Positions 25,897 to 34,545 of a DNA stretch of 64,000 nucleotides are shown in pieces; the stretch's first letter is position 1, and every line of letters begins with the position of its first letter. The translations under genes were made by a program, and so were the position numbers. The notes below the pieces were generated by a model. That model worked only from the letters and a program-made list of their open reading frames with translations, searched no databases and had not been told where the DNA came from. Source of the stretch: Paenibacillus cymbidii (GTDB taxonomy: Bacteria; Bacillota; Bacilli; Paenibacillales; NBRC-103111); contig NZ_SHLX01000022.1 in NCBI RefSeq assembly GCF_004764705.1, forward strand, positions 62,001-126,000, given 5' to 3'.

Positions 25897-26973
25897 TTAC
25901 GCGTAAATTTGCGGATTTTGACGGCGGCATTCTTCCATTACTTGCATTTGCAGCCGCACCTGCTCCGGCGTCACTTCGAGCGGGTCGCCGTTTACGATGG
26001 AACGATACAACATCATATACAGCTGCTCGGTCATGTACGGGAACAACTCGCCTTTGCCGGGCAGCGACATTTCCCATTGATCGGTGTGCCAGACCAATTG
26101 CTCCGAACAATAAGCCGGCGTTCCGTCCGCCTTGAACAGCGGCTCGCGCTCCAGCTTCTGCGCCGGCGCTTCCTCCGGCTTGAAGTAGCGCCATTCGAGC
26201 TGCTTCGTATTGCCGTGCAGCCCGCCATTCGTGCCATGCACGATGAATTGCTCGCGGGAGTACGCGCTGCAGGACGATATTTCCAGATCGATCGTCGGTT
26301 TCCCCGGTCCGCGCATCAGCAATTTGACGTAATCTTCGGCGTCGCCGAACGTGTTCGCCCGGTCCATAATACAGGTGATTTGCGGCATCTCGTTGCCGCC
26401 GAACAGTTGAAGCGCCTGGTCGACCGGATGCGGGCCGGTGTTCATCAAACTGCCGCCGTTGTTGCTTTGCAGCGTCTGCCAGTCCCAGCGGCGCGAGAAG
26501 CCGTTAAGCGCAAAATCGATTTGCACGATGCGGCCCAGCACGCCGGATTCGATGATCTCGCGAATTTTCATAAAGGCCGGCTGGTAACGGGATTGCTGGA
26601 AAATGGCGATCAGCTTGCCCGATTGGCGCGAAGCCGCGATCAGCGAATCGACTTCCTCCGGCGTTTTGGCCAGCGGCTTCTCGCACAGCACATGGAACCC
26701 GCGCTGCAGCAGCTCGAGCGAAATCGGATAGTGCAGGTGGCTGACCGTCGCGTTGACGACAAGATCGAGTTGCTCGTTTTCTACCATCTCCTGCCACGTT
26801 TCATACGCGCGGCAGCCGTATTCCTGCTCGGCCCGGGTGCGCCGCTCCGGAATCGAATCGGCAACAGCCGTAATCTCATAGTAATCCGGAATCTGCTTGA
26901 GCAAATTGCCGTGAATGTCCCTGCCGCTTCTGCCTTGACCGATAATACCGACTTTGAGCGTACGTTGCTCCAT
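25897..26973 (-). CDS. Gfo/Idh/MocA family oxidoreductase
   Basis: A 358-residue NAD(P)-dependent sugar or inositol dehydrogenase-like protein. The N-terminal Rossmann domain starts VGIIGQGRSGRDIHG, with the EKPLAKTPEE block (catalytic Lys) near residue 98. The C-terminal substrate domain includes NTGPHPVDQALQLFG, whose His and Asp are typical catalytic residues. The ATG chosen follows GAGG; 16 in-frame residues upstream do not resemble the family. It lies downstream of an AraC regulator that may control it. Substrate is unknown. Confidence 0.88.
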   Translation of the reverse strand: MEQRTLKVGIIGQGRSGRDIHGNLLKQIPDYYEITAVADSIPERRTRAEQEYGCRAYETWQEMVENEQLDLVVNATVSHLHYPISLELLQRGFHVLCEKPLAKTPEEVDSLIAASRQSGKLIAIFQQSRYQPAFMKIREIIESGVLGRIVQIDFALNGFSRRWDWQTLQSNNGGSLMNTGPHPVDQALQLFGGNEMPQITCIMDRANTFGDAEDYVKLLMRGPGKPTIDLEISSCSAYSREQFIVHGTNGGLHGNTKQLEWRYFKPEEAPAQKLEREPLFKADGTPAYCSEQLVWHTDQWEMSLPGKGELFPYMTEQLYMMLYRSIVNGDPLEVTPEQVRLQMQVMEECRRQNPQIYA

Positions 26974-27079
26974 TTGATTCGCCTCTTCCCGCTTTTTCGT
27001 TCCTGCTCGTTTTCCCAACATCGTAACTATACCGCCAGCATCGCCGTCATTCTAGCACTTTCTTTATAAACGGATTGCA

Positions 27080-27970
27080 TTATTTTGCTTTTGCGCCGAA
27101 TGTTTGTTTATAAGCGGTTGGGGTCAGCCCGGTCCGTTTCTTGAACGTGCGGATAAAATGGCTCAAATGGCGAAAGCCGACCTGGTAGCAAATGTGCGTC
27201 ACCGGCTCGTCGCCGCGCCGCATCAGCTCCATCGCACGCTCGATGCGCACCTCGTGCAAATAGTCGACAAACGTTTGGCCGGTCTCTTTTCGAAACAGGT
27301 GGCTGAAATAGGCAGGGGCCATATTCGCTTCCTGGGCGCCGCGCTCCAGCGGGATATCCTGGCTGTAGTGCTCGTTGACATGGCGAATGGCCGCTTCGAT
27401 CGGCCGCCGATACGCGGGGGCGGCGGGAACTTCGCGTTCGTCGTTCGGCCGGTTACGGCTTTCCTGCACGAACAGATGAAGCAGCTTGAGCAGCGACAGG
27501 CGGATCGACCATTCGAACCCGCTTTCGCGGCGGTCGTACTCTTCCTGCATGTCCTGCAGCAGCTGCTCCACCAGCATCCTTTTGTCGGCGCCGATATGCA
27601 GCCAGGCCGGCTGCAGCTCCGCAACGTCTTCGCCTTCGCCGAACCAGGCGCTCCATTCCCCCGGAATCGGCAACTGCAGATCGATGGCCAGCGACGGGAT
27701 ACAATCGATCAGCACAAGCTCGTATTCCTTCTCTTCAAACGCGCCGAAGCTGTGCACATTGCCGGGATGGATGACAAAAGCGTCGCCTCTGCCCGCAACC
27801 AGCGTTTTGCCGCGCAGCCGGTGGCAGCAAAGGCCGCGCAGCACGTACGCCACCTGCGTATACTCGTGCATATGCGGCAGCTGCTGCATCTGCCGGCTGG
27901 CGTAGCGAAGGATTTTGAACGGAAACGAGGCATCCAGTTGGTCTTTGCTGCGATATTGTTCGACTGCCAT
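27080..27970 (-). CDS. AraC family transcriptional regulator (cupin sensor)
   Basis: A 296-residue regulator. The N-terminal half is a cupin-like sugar-binding domain (HMHEYTQVAYVLRGLCCHRLRGK, FVIHPGNVHSFG). The C-terminal hundred residues form the AraC double helix-turn-helix (SHLFRKETGQTFVDYLHEVRI, ICYQVGFRHLSHFIRTFKKRTG). The ATG is seven bases after GAGGGGG; an earlier in-frame start lacks a site. It sits between rodA and the oxidoreductase on the same strand and probably regulates the latter or a distant sugar operon. Confidence 0.88.
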   Translation of the reverse strand: MAVEQYRSKDQLDASFPFKILRYASRQMQQLPHMHEYTQVAYVLRGLCCHRLRGKTLVAGRGDAFVIHPGNVHSFGAFEEKEYELVLIDCIPSLAIDLQLPIPGEWSAWFGEGEDVAELQPAWLHIGADKRMLVEQLLQDMQEEYDRRESGFEWSIRLSLLKLLHLFVQESRNRPNDEREVPAAPAYRRPIEAAIRHVNEHYSQDIPLERGAQEANMAPAYFSHLFRKETGQTFVDYLHEVRIERAMELMRRGDEPVTHICYQVGFRHLSHFIRTFKKRTGLTPTAYKQTFGAKAK

Positions 27971-27997
27971 CACGAACCCCCTCAGGCAGAGCACGGC

Positions 27998-29167
27998 TCA
28001 TTCGTTGTACGCGGTAACCGTTTCCCTGTGTACGTGAATGCTGGTGACCAGACCCAGACTCAACATGTTGATCAGCAGCGAAGTCCCGCCATAACTGATA
28101 AACGGCAGCGTAATGCCGGTAATCGGCATCAAGCCGATCATCATCCCGACATTTTCGAAAATTTGGAACACGTACATCGAAACGATGCCGACGATGATGT
28201 ACGATCCGCTCAAATCGCTGGATTGAATCGATATGAGAATCATCCGGTAAATAAGAATGAAATACAGCAGCAGCAGCGTAGCGCCGCCAATGAAGCCGAA
28301 CTCCTCGCCGAGCGCGGAGAATACGGCGTCGGAATACGCATACGGCACGCGGCCTTGCTGCGTGTACACGCCTTTCGTGAAGCCTTCGCCCTTCAGCATG
28401 CCCGATCCGATCGCCACTTTGGAGTTGTTGCCTTGGTAAGTGGCTTTCTCCGATGCGCCTTGCGGGTCGACGATCGCATCGATCCGCTCCATCCAGTAGC
28501 CGACGTTTCTATCGCCCAAATACTGCTTGATATTGTCATGATACGTCGTATACAGATTCATAAACAACACGAAACCGCCGATCAGCACGACCAGCCCGAT
28601 CAGCACATGCCAATATTTGATGTTGCCGATCCAGTACATGCCGAGCAGGACGACCAGAAAAATGATGGCGTTGCCGAGGTCCGGCTGCATCATGACCAGC
28701 GCAAACGGAACGAATACGATTAGCCCGATCGGCACGACGTCGCGCAGGAACTGGAGTTGTTCGCCCTTTTTACGGCTCAGAAACGCCGCCAACGCGATAA
28801 TGACGATAAATTTCATCAGTTCGGCCGGCTGGAAATTAAACCCGAACGGCAGCTTGAACCAGCCTTTGGCATGATTGATTTCGGAGCCCAAAAAATAGAC
28901 GGCGATCAACAGCCCGATGCCGAACAAATACAAATATTTGGCCACGTGCACAATCAACCGGTAATTGAACATGGACATGAAAACAAACACGATGAATCCC
29001 AGTACGTAGTTGATCACATTGTTTTTGTACATACCGGGAAACCCTTTAAGCTGGCTGTTGATCGTTGTTGTGTACACAAGAAGCGTACCGACAACGGCCA
29101 TGACGAGGAGGATGGCGACGATCGTCCAGTCGATTTTTTTGACTTTGCCGAATACCAAAGCGAACAT
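27998..29167 (-). CDS. rodA: Rod-shape SEDS glycosyltransferase RodA
   Basis: A 389-residue polytopic membrane protein of the SEDS family, which polymerises lipid II during cell elongation with class B PBPs. About ten hydrophobic helices are present. Signature blocks are QPAELMKF, MQPDLGNAIIF and TGITLPFISYGGTSLL near the C-terminus. The start is the ATG two bases after the minD stop; a much longer open frame upstream is minD sequence in another frame. Being coupled to mreBCD and minCD supports RodA over FtsW or SpoVE. Confidence 0.9.
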   Translation of the reverse strand: MFALVFGKVKKIDWTIVAILLVMAVVGTLLVYTTTINSQLKGFPGMYKNNVINYVLGFIVFVFMSMFNYRLIVHVAKYLYLFGIGLLIAVYFLGSEINHAKGWFKLPFGFNFQPAELMKFIVIIALAAFLSRKKGEQLQFLRDVVPIGLIVFVPFALVMMQPDLGNAIIFLVVLLGMYWIGNIKYWHVLIGLVVLIGGFVLFMNLYTTYHDNIKQYLGDRNVGYWMERIDAIVDPQGASEKATYQGNNSKVAIGSGMLKGEGFTKGVYTQQGRVPYAYSDAVFSALGEEFGFIGGATLLLLYFILIYRMILISIQSSDLSGSYIIVGIVSMYVFQIFENVGMMIGLMPITGITLPFISYGGTSLLINMLSLGLVTSIHVHRETVTAYNE

Positions 29168-29169
29168 GG

Positions 29170-29964
29170 TCAGCCGATCCCGAAAAATTTCTTCAATTTG
29201 GTAAACACGCCCGGATTGTGTTCCATCGGCATGAGCGGCACGGTGTCGCCCAGCATCCGGCGCGCCATGTTGCGGTAAGCGATCGCCGCGCGCGAAGACG
29301 GGTTCATGACGGTCGGTTCGCCCGTGTTGGCCGCCTTGATGACGTATTCGTCGTCGGGCACGATGCCGAGCAGGTCGATCGCCAGCACGGAGCAAATTTC
29401 GTCGATGTCGAGCATCTCGCCTTTGCGTACCATGTTCGCGCGAATGCGGTTGATAATCAGCTTCGGCCGTTCGATGCGCAAGTTTTCCAGCAGGCCGATG
29501 ACCCGATCCGCGTCGCGTACGGCCGCATGCTCCGGCGTCGTCACGACGATCGCCTGGTCGGCGCCGGCGACGGCGTTTTTGAACCCTTGCTCGATGCCGG
29601 CCGGGCAGTCGATGACGACAAAGTCAAAATCTTTCTTCAGCTCGAGCACGATGCTGCGCACGCTTTCCGGGGAGATGGCGTCCTTGTCCTTCGTTTGCGC
29701 CGCCGGAAGCAAATACAGCTCGTCGAACCGCTTGTCCTTGATCAGCGCTTGCGGCAGCCGGCAACGACCGTCGGCGACATCGACCAAATCGTAGATGATC
29801 CGATTTTCGAGCCCCATCACGACGTCGAGGTTGCGCAGCCCGATATCGGTATCGACCATAACGACCTTCTTGCCGAGCAGCGCAAGTGCGGTGCCGATAT
29901 TTGCCGACGTCGTCGTTTTGCCGACGCCGCCTTTGCCGGACGTAATGACGATTGCTTCACCCAT
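29170..29964 (-). CDS. minD: Septum site-determining ATPase MinD
   Basis: A 264-residue deviant-Walker ATPase that recruits MinC to the membrane and prevents polar division. The Walker A loop is TSGKGGVGKTTT, with VDTDIGLRNLD and the DCPAGIEQGF switch motif following. The C-terminal amphipathic membrane-targeting helix is visible in GVFTKLKKFFGIG. The ATG of MGEAIVI follows GGGAG. It lies downstream of minC and directly before rodA. Confidence 0.96.
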   Translation of the reverse strand: MGEAIVITSGKGGVGKTTTSANIGTALALLGKKVVMVDTDIGLRNLDVVMGLENRIIYDLVDVADGRCRLPQALIKDKRFDELYLLPAAQTKDKDAISPESVRSIVLELKKDFDFVVIDCPAGIEQGFKNAVAGADQAIVVTTPEHAAVRDADRVIGLLENLRIERPKLIINRIRANMVRKGEMLDIDEICSVLAIDLLGIVPDDEYVIKAANTGEPTVMNPSSRAAIAYRNMARRMLGDTVPLMPMEHNPGVFTKLKKFFGIG

Positions 29965-30042
29965 TGTCCCACTCCCGTTTCCTTGTCTCATTGAGAGGCT
30001 GTTCTCGGTGCTGAAAGCTGCCGACTTTATTAAACCCGCCCT

Positions 30043-30693
30043 TTATGCCGTATCCGGTCTAATCCGGTGCAAATAATTGATTTTGTCGATTTCCATCCGG
30101 CCGTCCTTCACATAAGCGAATTCCATGTGCGCCTCCTCCACGCCCCACTCGTCCGGCGGACGGCTGATAATGCCGGCAATGCGCAACTGGGTGGGCCGCA
30201 TGTGCGAGGCGGCGATAATGGCCGCTTCGTCACCGTCCTTGCCGGCATGGGCCAAACCGCGCAAGGAGCCGAGCACATAAATGTCGCCGGAGGCGATAAT
30301 GGAGCCGCCGGGATTGACGTCGCCGACGATCATCAGATTGCCGTCATGTTCGATCGTTTGGCCGGAGCGGACGATGCAGCGCATGGTGCGCAGCGGCGCT
30401 TCCGCAGGTTCGTTGTTCGCCGCCCTGGGAGTCGATTCGATCGACTGTACGAGCAGATTGCCTTTGCGGGCAAAAACGTCCTTCAATCGACTCTTCTCTT
30501 GGGCACTGGCAAGCCGCGCGCCTAGCTTGATCTGGACGTGAACGATCGGTCCGGTCAAAATTTGCTGATGCGAACCGTCCAGCTTCAGTGCAAGCTCCTC
30601 CAGCAAGTCGGGAAACGGGCAGCTATCGTCAAGCACGAACACGAGTCCTTCCTTGACGCCTTTGATTTGAACCCGCTGATTGGCTGCGCTCAT
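30043..30693 (-). CDS. minC: Septum site-determining protein MinC
   Basis: A 216-residue FtsZ-assembly inhibitor. The N-terminal domain covers about residues 1-100. The C-terminal beta-helix has the repeated pattern IVRSGQTIEHDGNLMIVGDVNPGGSIIASGDIYVLGSLRGLAHAG, which binds MinD and FtsZ. Start taken at MSAANQRVQIKG. It is encoded between mreD and minD, the order used by Bacillus. Confidence 0.95.
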   Translation of the reverse strand: MSAANQRVQIKGVKEGLVFVLDDSCPFPDLLEELALKLDGSHQQILTGPIVHVQIKLGARLASAQEKSRLKDVFARKGNLLVQSIESTPRAANNEPAEAPLRTMRCIVRSGQTIEHDGNLMIVGDVNPGGSIIASGDIYVLGSLRGLAHAGKDGDEAAIIAASHMRPTQLRIAGIISRPPDEWGVEEAHMEFAYVKDGRMEIDKINYLHRIRPDTA

Positions 30694-30769
30694 TGGCTGC
30701 TTTCCCTCCTGCCCTATACAGTTCGTCCCGCGGTCCCGCATTTCCTGCTTGCGGCACCTGACGGACGTA

Positions 30770-31297
30770 TTATTCGTCCTCCTGCCGCGGCGGCGGCATC
30801 ATCGATTCGAGCCATTTGCGCACCGGCACGTATATGGCCACCGCAAACAGCAAGTTGAACAGGATGCTCGGCATCATCTGATGAACGAGCGCCCATTCAA
30901 AACCGACTCTTGTAATGCGAAAGATGCGGTATAGCCCGAAAATGATGGCTTCAAACGCAATGAGGCCGGCCGCGACCAGAAACAGGCAGCGAATGATGCC
31001 GCTTGCCTTGCGAATGGTCACCAGGCCGATCAAATAACCGACAAGCGACGTCGAAAACGCATACGTGCCCAGCATCGGCCCATAATAAACAACGTCGTGC
31101 AGCAACCCGAAACCGAAGCCGTACAACAGCGCCAGATGTCGGTTCGTATACATGCTGACGAACATGACCAGCACGAGCACGAAATGCGACGCCACGGCCA
31201 CGCTGCCTTGCCATACCTGCGGAATGAGCCATTTGACGAGGGTGCCCTCCAGCAGGAAGACGACAAATATCGACACGATCAGCACATGCTGTTTCAT
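30770..31297 (-). CDS. mreD: Rod shape-determining protein MreD
   Basis: A 175-residue, strongly hydrophobic protein with about five membrane helices, the size of Bacillus MreD (172). It is part of the MreBCD elongation complex and abuts mreC with a three-base gap. Family sequence is weakly conserved, so position between mreC and minC carries much of the identification. Confidence 0.92.
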   Translation of the reverse strand: MKQHVLIVSIFVVFLLEGTLVKWLIPQVWQGSVAVASHFVLVLVMFVSMYTNRHLALLYGFGFGLLHDVVYYGPMLGTYAFSTSLVGYLIGLVTIRKASGIIRCLFLVAAGLIAFEAIIFGLYRIFRITRVGFEWALVHQMMPSILFNLLFAVAIYVPVRKWLESMMPPPRQEDE

Positions 31298-31300
31298 GTC

Positions 31301-32152
31301 TCACCTCGGCGCGGGCACTTCGACGACCAGCACCTCGCGCAGGTGGCGGAAGCCGGAGGCCGGCTGTATATTCGCTTTGTACGTAATGCCGAATTCGCCC
31401 ATCTCTTTCGAGGTCACCTTGCCGATGACGATCCCTTTCGGGAACACTTCGCCGAGCCCCGACGTAATGATCGTGTCGCCGACCTCGATCGGGTTCGTTT
31501 GCTCGATTTTGGTCATGACGAGCGTTTGTTTCTCCCGGTCGTAATTGACGATGCCGAAGACATCGTTCTCATGGCCGCGCACCGTTGCGGCAATTCCTTT
31601 GGCATTGGCGGAATCGTCGATGAGCAGCTGCACGCTCGAATAAAATTCCGATACCTCGTCGACCCGGCCGAGCAGGCCGTCGACCGATATGACCGCCATG
31701 TCGGGTTTCATCCCGTCTTTGGAACCGAGGTTGATGTTGACGATATTGGCATACGGATCCGGACTGTCGGAAATGACTTCGGCGACATGGTACGTATAAT
31801 TGTCCAGCTGTTTCTGCCGCTCGGTGAACCCGAGCAGTTCCTTGAATCGTTTGTTTTGCGCTTCCAGATCGTTCAGCCGCATCGTGTCTTTGGCGTACTG
31901 GGAAAGGCGCATCTTGAGCTTCTTGTTCTCCTCGTAGACGACCCGCACATTGCGCAAATCGTCGAAAAAATCCGCCGTCACGCGCGCCGGCTTATAGAAC
32001 AGGCCCTGCATCCACGAGACGGTGTCTTTGACAAATCGCTCCGGCCATGTCAGCTGCCCCCGGTTGCCGACCGTCAATCCCATGACGACCATAAACACGA
32101 TTACCGCCAGCATCAGCACGAGCAGCTTCTTGTTCCCCATCAGCTTGAACAA
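31301..32152 (-). CDS. mreC: Rod shape-determining protein MreC
   Basis: A 283-residue elongasome scaffold. One N-terminal transmembrane helix (about 9-26) is followed by a coiled-coil segment (about 68-110) and two beta-barrel domains containing DGLLGRVDEVSEFYSSVQLL and ITSGLGEVFPKGIVIGKV. It bridges cytoplasmic MreB with periplasmic-side penicillin-binding proteins. It lies 30 bp downstream of mreB and is followed immediately by mreD. Confidence 0.95.
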   Translation of the reverse strand: MFKLMGNKKLLVLMLAVIVFMVVMGLTVGNRGQLTWPERFVKDTVSWMQGLFYKPARVTADFFDDLRNVRVVYEENKKLKMRLSQYAKDTMRLNDLEAQNKRFKELLGFTERQKQLDNYTYHVAEVISDSPDPYANIVNINLGSKDGMKPDMAVISVDGLLGRVDEVSEFYSSVQLLIDDSANAKGIAATVRGHENDVFGIVNYDREKQTLVMTKIEQTNPIEVGDTIITSGLGEVFPKGIVIGKVTSKEMGEFGITYKANIQPASGFRHLREVLVVEVPAPR

Positions 32153-32182
32153 CCGTTACACCCTCTATTCTGCCTCTCCCGC

Positions 32183-33220
32183 CTAACGCCGCGATTTGGA
32201 GGTTGGACCGGATTTCATTTTGAACAAATGAATGTTCTCCAGCGCCTTGCCGGTTCCGATCGCCACGCAATCAAGCGGATTGTCGGCGACTAGCACCGGC
32301 ATGCCGGTTTCCCGCGCCAGCAGCTTGTCCAAATTGCGCAGCAGCCCACCGCCGCCCGTCAGCACGATGCCGCGGTCCATGATGTCCGCCGCCAGCTCGG
32401 GCGGGCATTTCTCCAAAGTCACTTTGACCGCTTCGACGATGCTGTTCACCGTATCGGCCAACGCCTCGGCCACTTCGTCCGATGTGACGGAGAGTGTTTT
32501 CGGCAGGCCGGTGACGAGGTCGCGGCCGCGAATTTCGATGCGTTCGACCTTCTCCATCGGCATCGCCGAACCGATCTCCATCTTCATCTGCTCCGCCGTC
32601 CGTTCACCGATCATCAAGTTGTAGGTGCGCTTGATGTATTGCGTCATGGCTTCGTCCATCTCGTCGCCGGCGATGCGGATCGACCGGCAGGTGACGATGC
32701 CGCCAAGCGAAATGACCGCCACTTCCGTCGTGCCTCCGCCGATGTCGACGACCATGCTGCCGGTCGGCTCCCATACCGGCAAGTCGGCGCCGATCGCCGC
32801 CGCAAACGGCTCCTCGATCGTATACGCCTCGCGTGCGCCCGCCTGTTTGGTCGCGTCTTCGACCGCCCGCTTCTCGACGGCGGTAATGCCCGACGGCACG
32901 CATACCATCACGTTCGGATGGCGCTGGAACAGCAGGCGCTGCTTTTGCGCCTGGCGGATGAAATATTTGATCATCGTCGCCGTCGTTTCGAAATCGGCAA
33001 TCACGCCGTCCTTCATCGGGCGAATGGCGCGAATATTGCCGGGGGTGCGGCCGATCATTCGTTTGGCGGCTTCGCCTACCGCTTCGATCGTTTTCGTATC
33101 CGTGCGAATCGCAACCACGGAAGGCTCGCGGACGATGATTCCTTTCCCTTTCGCGTAGACGAGCGTGTTGGCCGTACCCAAATCGATACCCAGATCTTTT
33201 GTCGAAAATCCACCAAGCAT
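32183..33220 (-). CDS. mreB: Cell shape actin homologue MreB
   Basis: A 345-residue bacterial actin that directs side-wall synthesis. ATP-binding motifs are DLGTANTLVYAKGKG (phosphate 1), DIGGGTTEVAVISLGG (phosphate 2) and LTGGGGLLRNLD (adenosine). It is slightly longer than B. subtilis MreB because of a short basic C-terminal tail. It heads the mreBCD-minCD-rodA run. A cluster of inverted repeats occupies the region between it and radC. Confidence 0.97.
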   Translation of the reverse strand: MLGGFSTKDLGIDLGTANTLVYAKGKGIIVREPSVVAIRTDTKTIEAVGEAAKRMIGRTPGNIRAIRPMKDGVIADFETTATMIKYFIRQAQKQRLLFQRHPNVMVCVPSGITAVEKRAVEDATKQAGAREAYTIEEPFAAAIGADLPVWEPTGSMVVDIGGGTTEVAVISLGGIVTCRSIRIAGDEMDEAMTQYIKRTYNLMIGERTAEQMKMEIGSAMPMEKVERIEIRGRDLVTGLPKTLSVTSDEVAEALADTVNSIVEAVKVTLEKCPPELAADIMDRGIVLTGGGGLLRNLDKLLARETGMPVLVADNPLDCVAIGTGKALENIHLFKMKSGPTSKSRR

Positions 33221-33522
33221 GTAAGTTGCTCCCTTCCTGGGTCATTGGTTTATTATTGCCGCCGCTTCCGGGCGTTTATTTACATATTCGTGGCAGAACG
33301 CATAAATGAGTCTCCATCCGTCAATGGACGGCAACATGCAGGTTGTTGCGCGGCGCAAGGAAACCGGCGCTCACGCGTCAGCTCGCAGCCATCACCTTGA
33401 GCGGCCCCTCTTCGAGGGAACGCCACTATCATGCAGTAACTATACCCTGTTTACCCATGTTCGGCAAATGCCGCGCCAAACCGGACCGCTCATTGTGGAT
33501 GGAGGTCACTTTCGATCGAAAA

Positions 33523-33712
33523 TTAGCCCATGAAAAATGGCTTATTGGCAGCTTTTGGCCCGTCTCATAGGAAATAGCCAGTGAAAATAGGGCCTATTTC
33601 GCCTGAATCGCCCCACTCTGGAGGTTTTCCGGAAAATAGCCAGTGTAATCACTGGCTATTTTGAAGTTGCGGCTCCTATTTGACCAAATAGACCATGAAA
33701 AATGGCTTATTT
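33523..33712. repeat. Cluster of four ATAGCCA/TGGCTAT inverted repeats, locus 2
   Basis: Hairpins at 33523-33546, 33572-33599, 33633-33662 (perfect 13-bp arms around TAAT) and 33686-33712 lie between radC and mreB, which are transcribed in the same direction. They belong to the family also seen near 11.1 and 50.5 kb. Two sub-types alternate: one with AGTG...CACT next to the core and one with CATGAAAAATGG at the tip. Confidence 0.85.
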
Positions 33713-33758
33713 TCGTTCATAGTCCGCAATGAAGTGTTCTTCGCTTCGTTCTATTATA

Positions 33759-34448
33759 TTACATATAACCTTTCTCCTTCAAACTGACAAAAACGCCGTC
33801 GCCCAGCACCAGATGGTCAAGCAAATCGATGCCGACGATGCGGCCCGCTTCCACGAGTCGTTCCGTCATATGAATGTCTTCGCGGCTTGGCGTCGGATCG
33901 CCGCTCGGATGATTGTGGGCGCAGATAATGGCGGCGCTGCTCTGCTTGATGGCGGAGCGGAATACTTCGCGGGGGTGGACCAGCGTGGCGTTCAGGCTGC
34001 CGATCGACAATGTCTCCTTGGCGATGACCTCGTTCTTCGTGTTCAGAAACAGGCAAACGAAATGCTCCTTCTGCAGATGACGCATTTCTTCCATCAGCAG
34101 CATGGCGGCGTCGCCGGGCGATGAGATGATTGGCTTCTCGTGCAGCGCCGTGCGCGACATCCTGCGGCCAAGCTCGATGCCGGCCAACACCTGCAGCGCC
34201 TTCGCCGGCCCGATGCCGCGAATGGCCGTCAGTTGCGCCAGGCTGAAATCGGCCAAATTGCGCAGCGTGCCCGATTCCTTGAGCAGGCGCTGCGCAAGCC
34301 GGGTCGCGGATTCGGAAACCGTTCCGGTGCGCAGCAGGATCGCCACGAGTTCTGCATTGCTAAGCGCGTGAGCTCCAACATGCTGCATGCGTTCTCTCGG
34401 CCGTTCTTCGTTGGGCACGTCGCGCAACAACAAGTTGTGCGACTCCAT
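33759..34448 (-). CDS. radC: RadC/YsxA family JAB-domain protein
   Basis: A 229-residue member of the RadC family. An N-terminal helix-hairpin-helix-like region (LTAIRGIGPAKALQVLAGIELGRR) precedes the JAB/MPN domain. The metalloprotease-type motif HNHPSGDPTPSREDI is complete. The historic link to DNA repair is doubtful and the function is unsettled. It precedes mreB, as in B. subtilis. The usual neighbour maf is replaced here by a two-component system. Confidence 0.93.
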   Translation of the reverse strand: MESHNLLLRDVPNEERPRERMQHVGAHALSNAELVAILLRTGTVSESATRLAQRLLKESGTLRNLADFSLAQLTAIRGIGPAKALQVLAGIELGRRMSRTALHEKPIISSPGDAAMLLMEEMRHLQKEHFVCLFLNTKNEVIAKETLSIGSLNATLVHPREVFRSAIKQSSAAIICAHNHPSGDPTPSREDIHMTERLVEAGRIVGIDLLDHLVLGDGVFVSLKEKGYM

Positions 34449-34545
34449 GAATTCCCCTCTTTCGTAAGGATATAAAATCTATTCTATTCTCTTCCATATG
34501 CATGCGCAAGCATTTGTCGAAAGATGGCACAAGTTGCCGCTAGCG

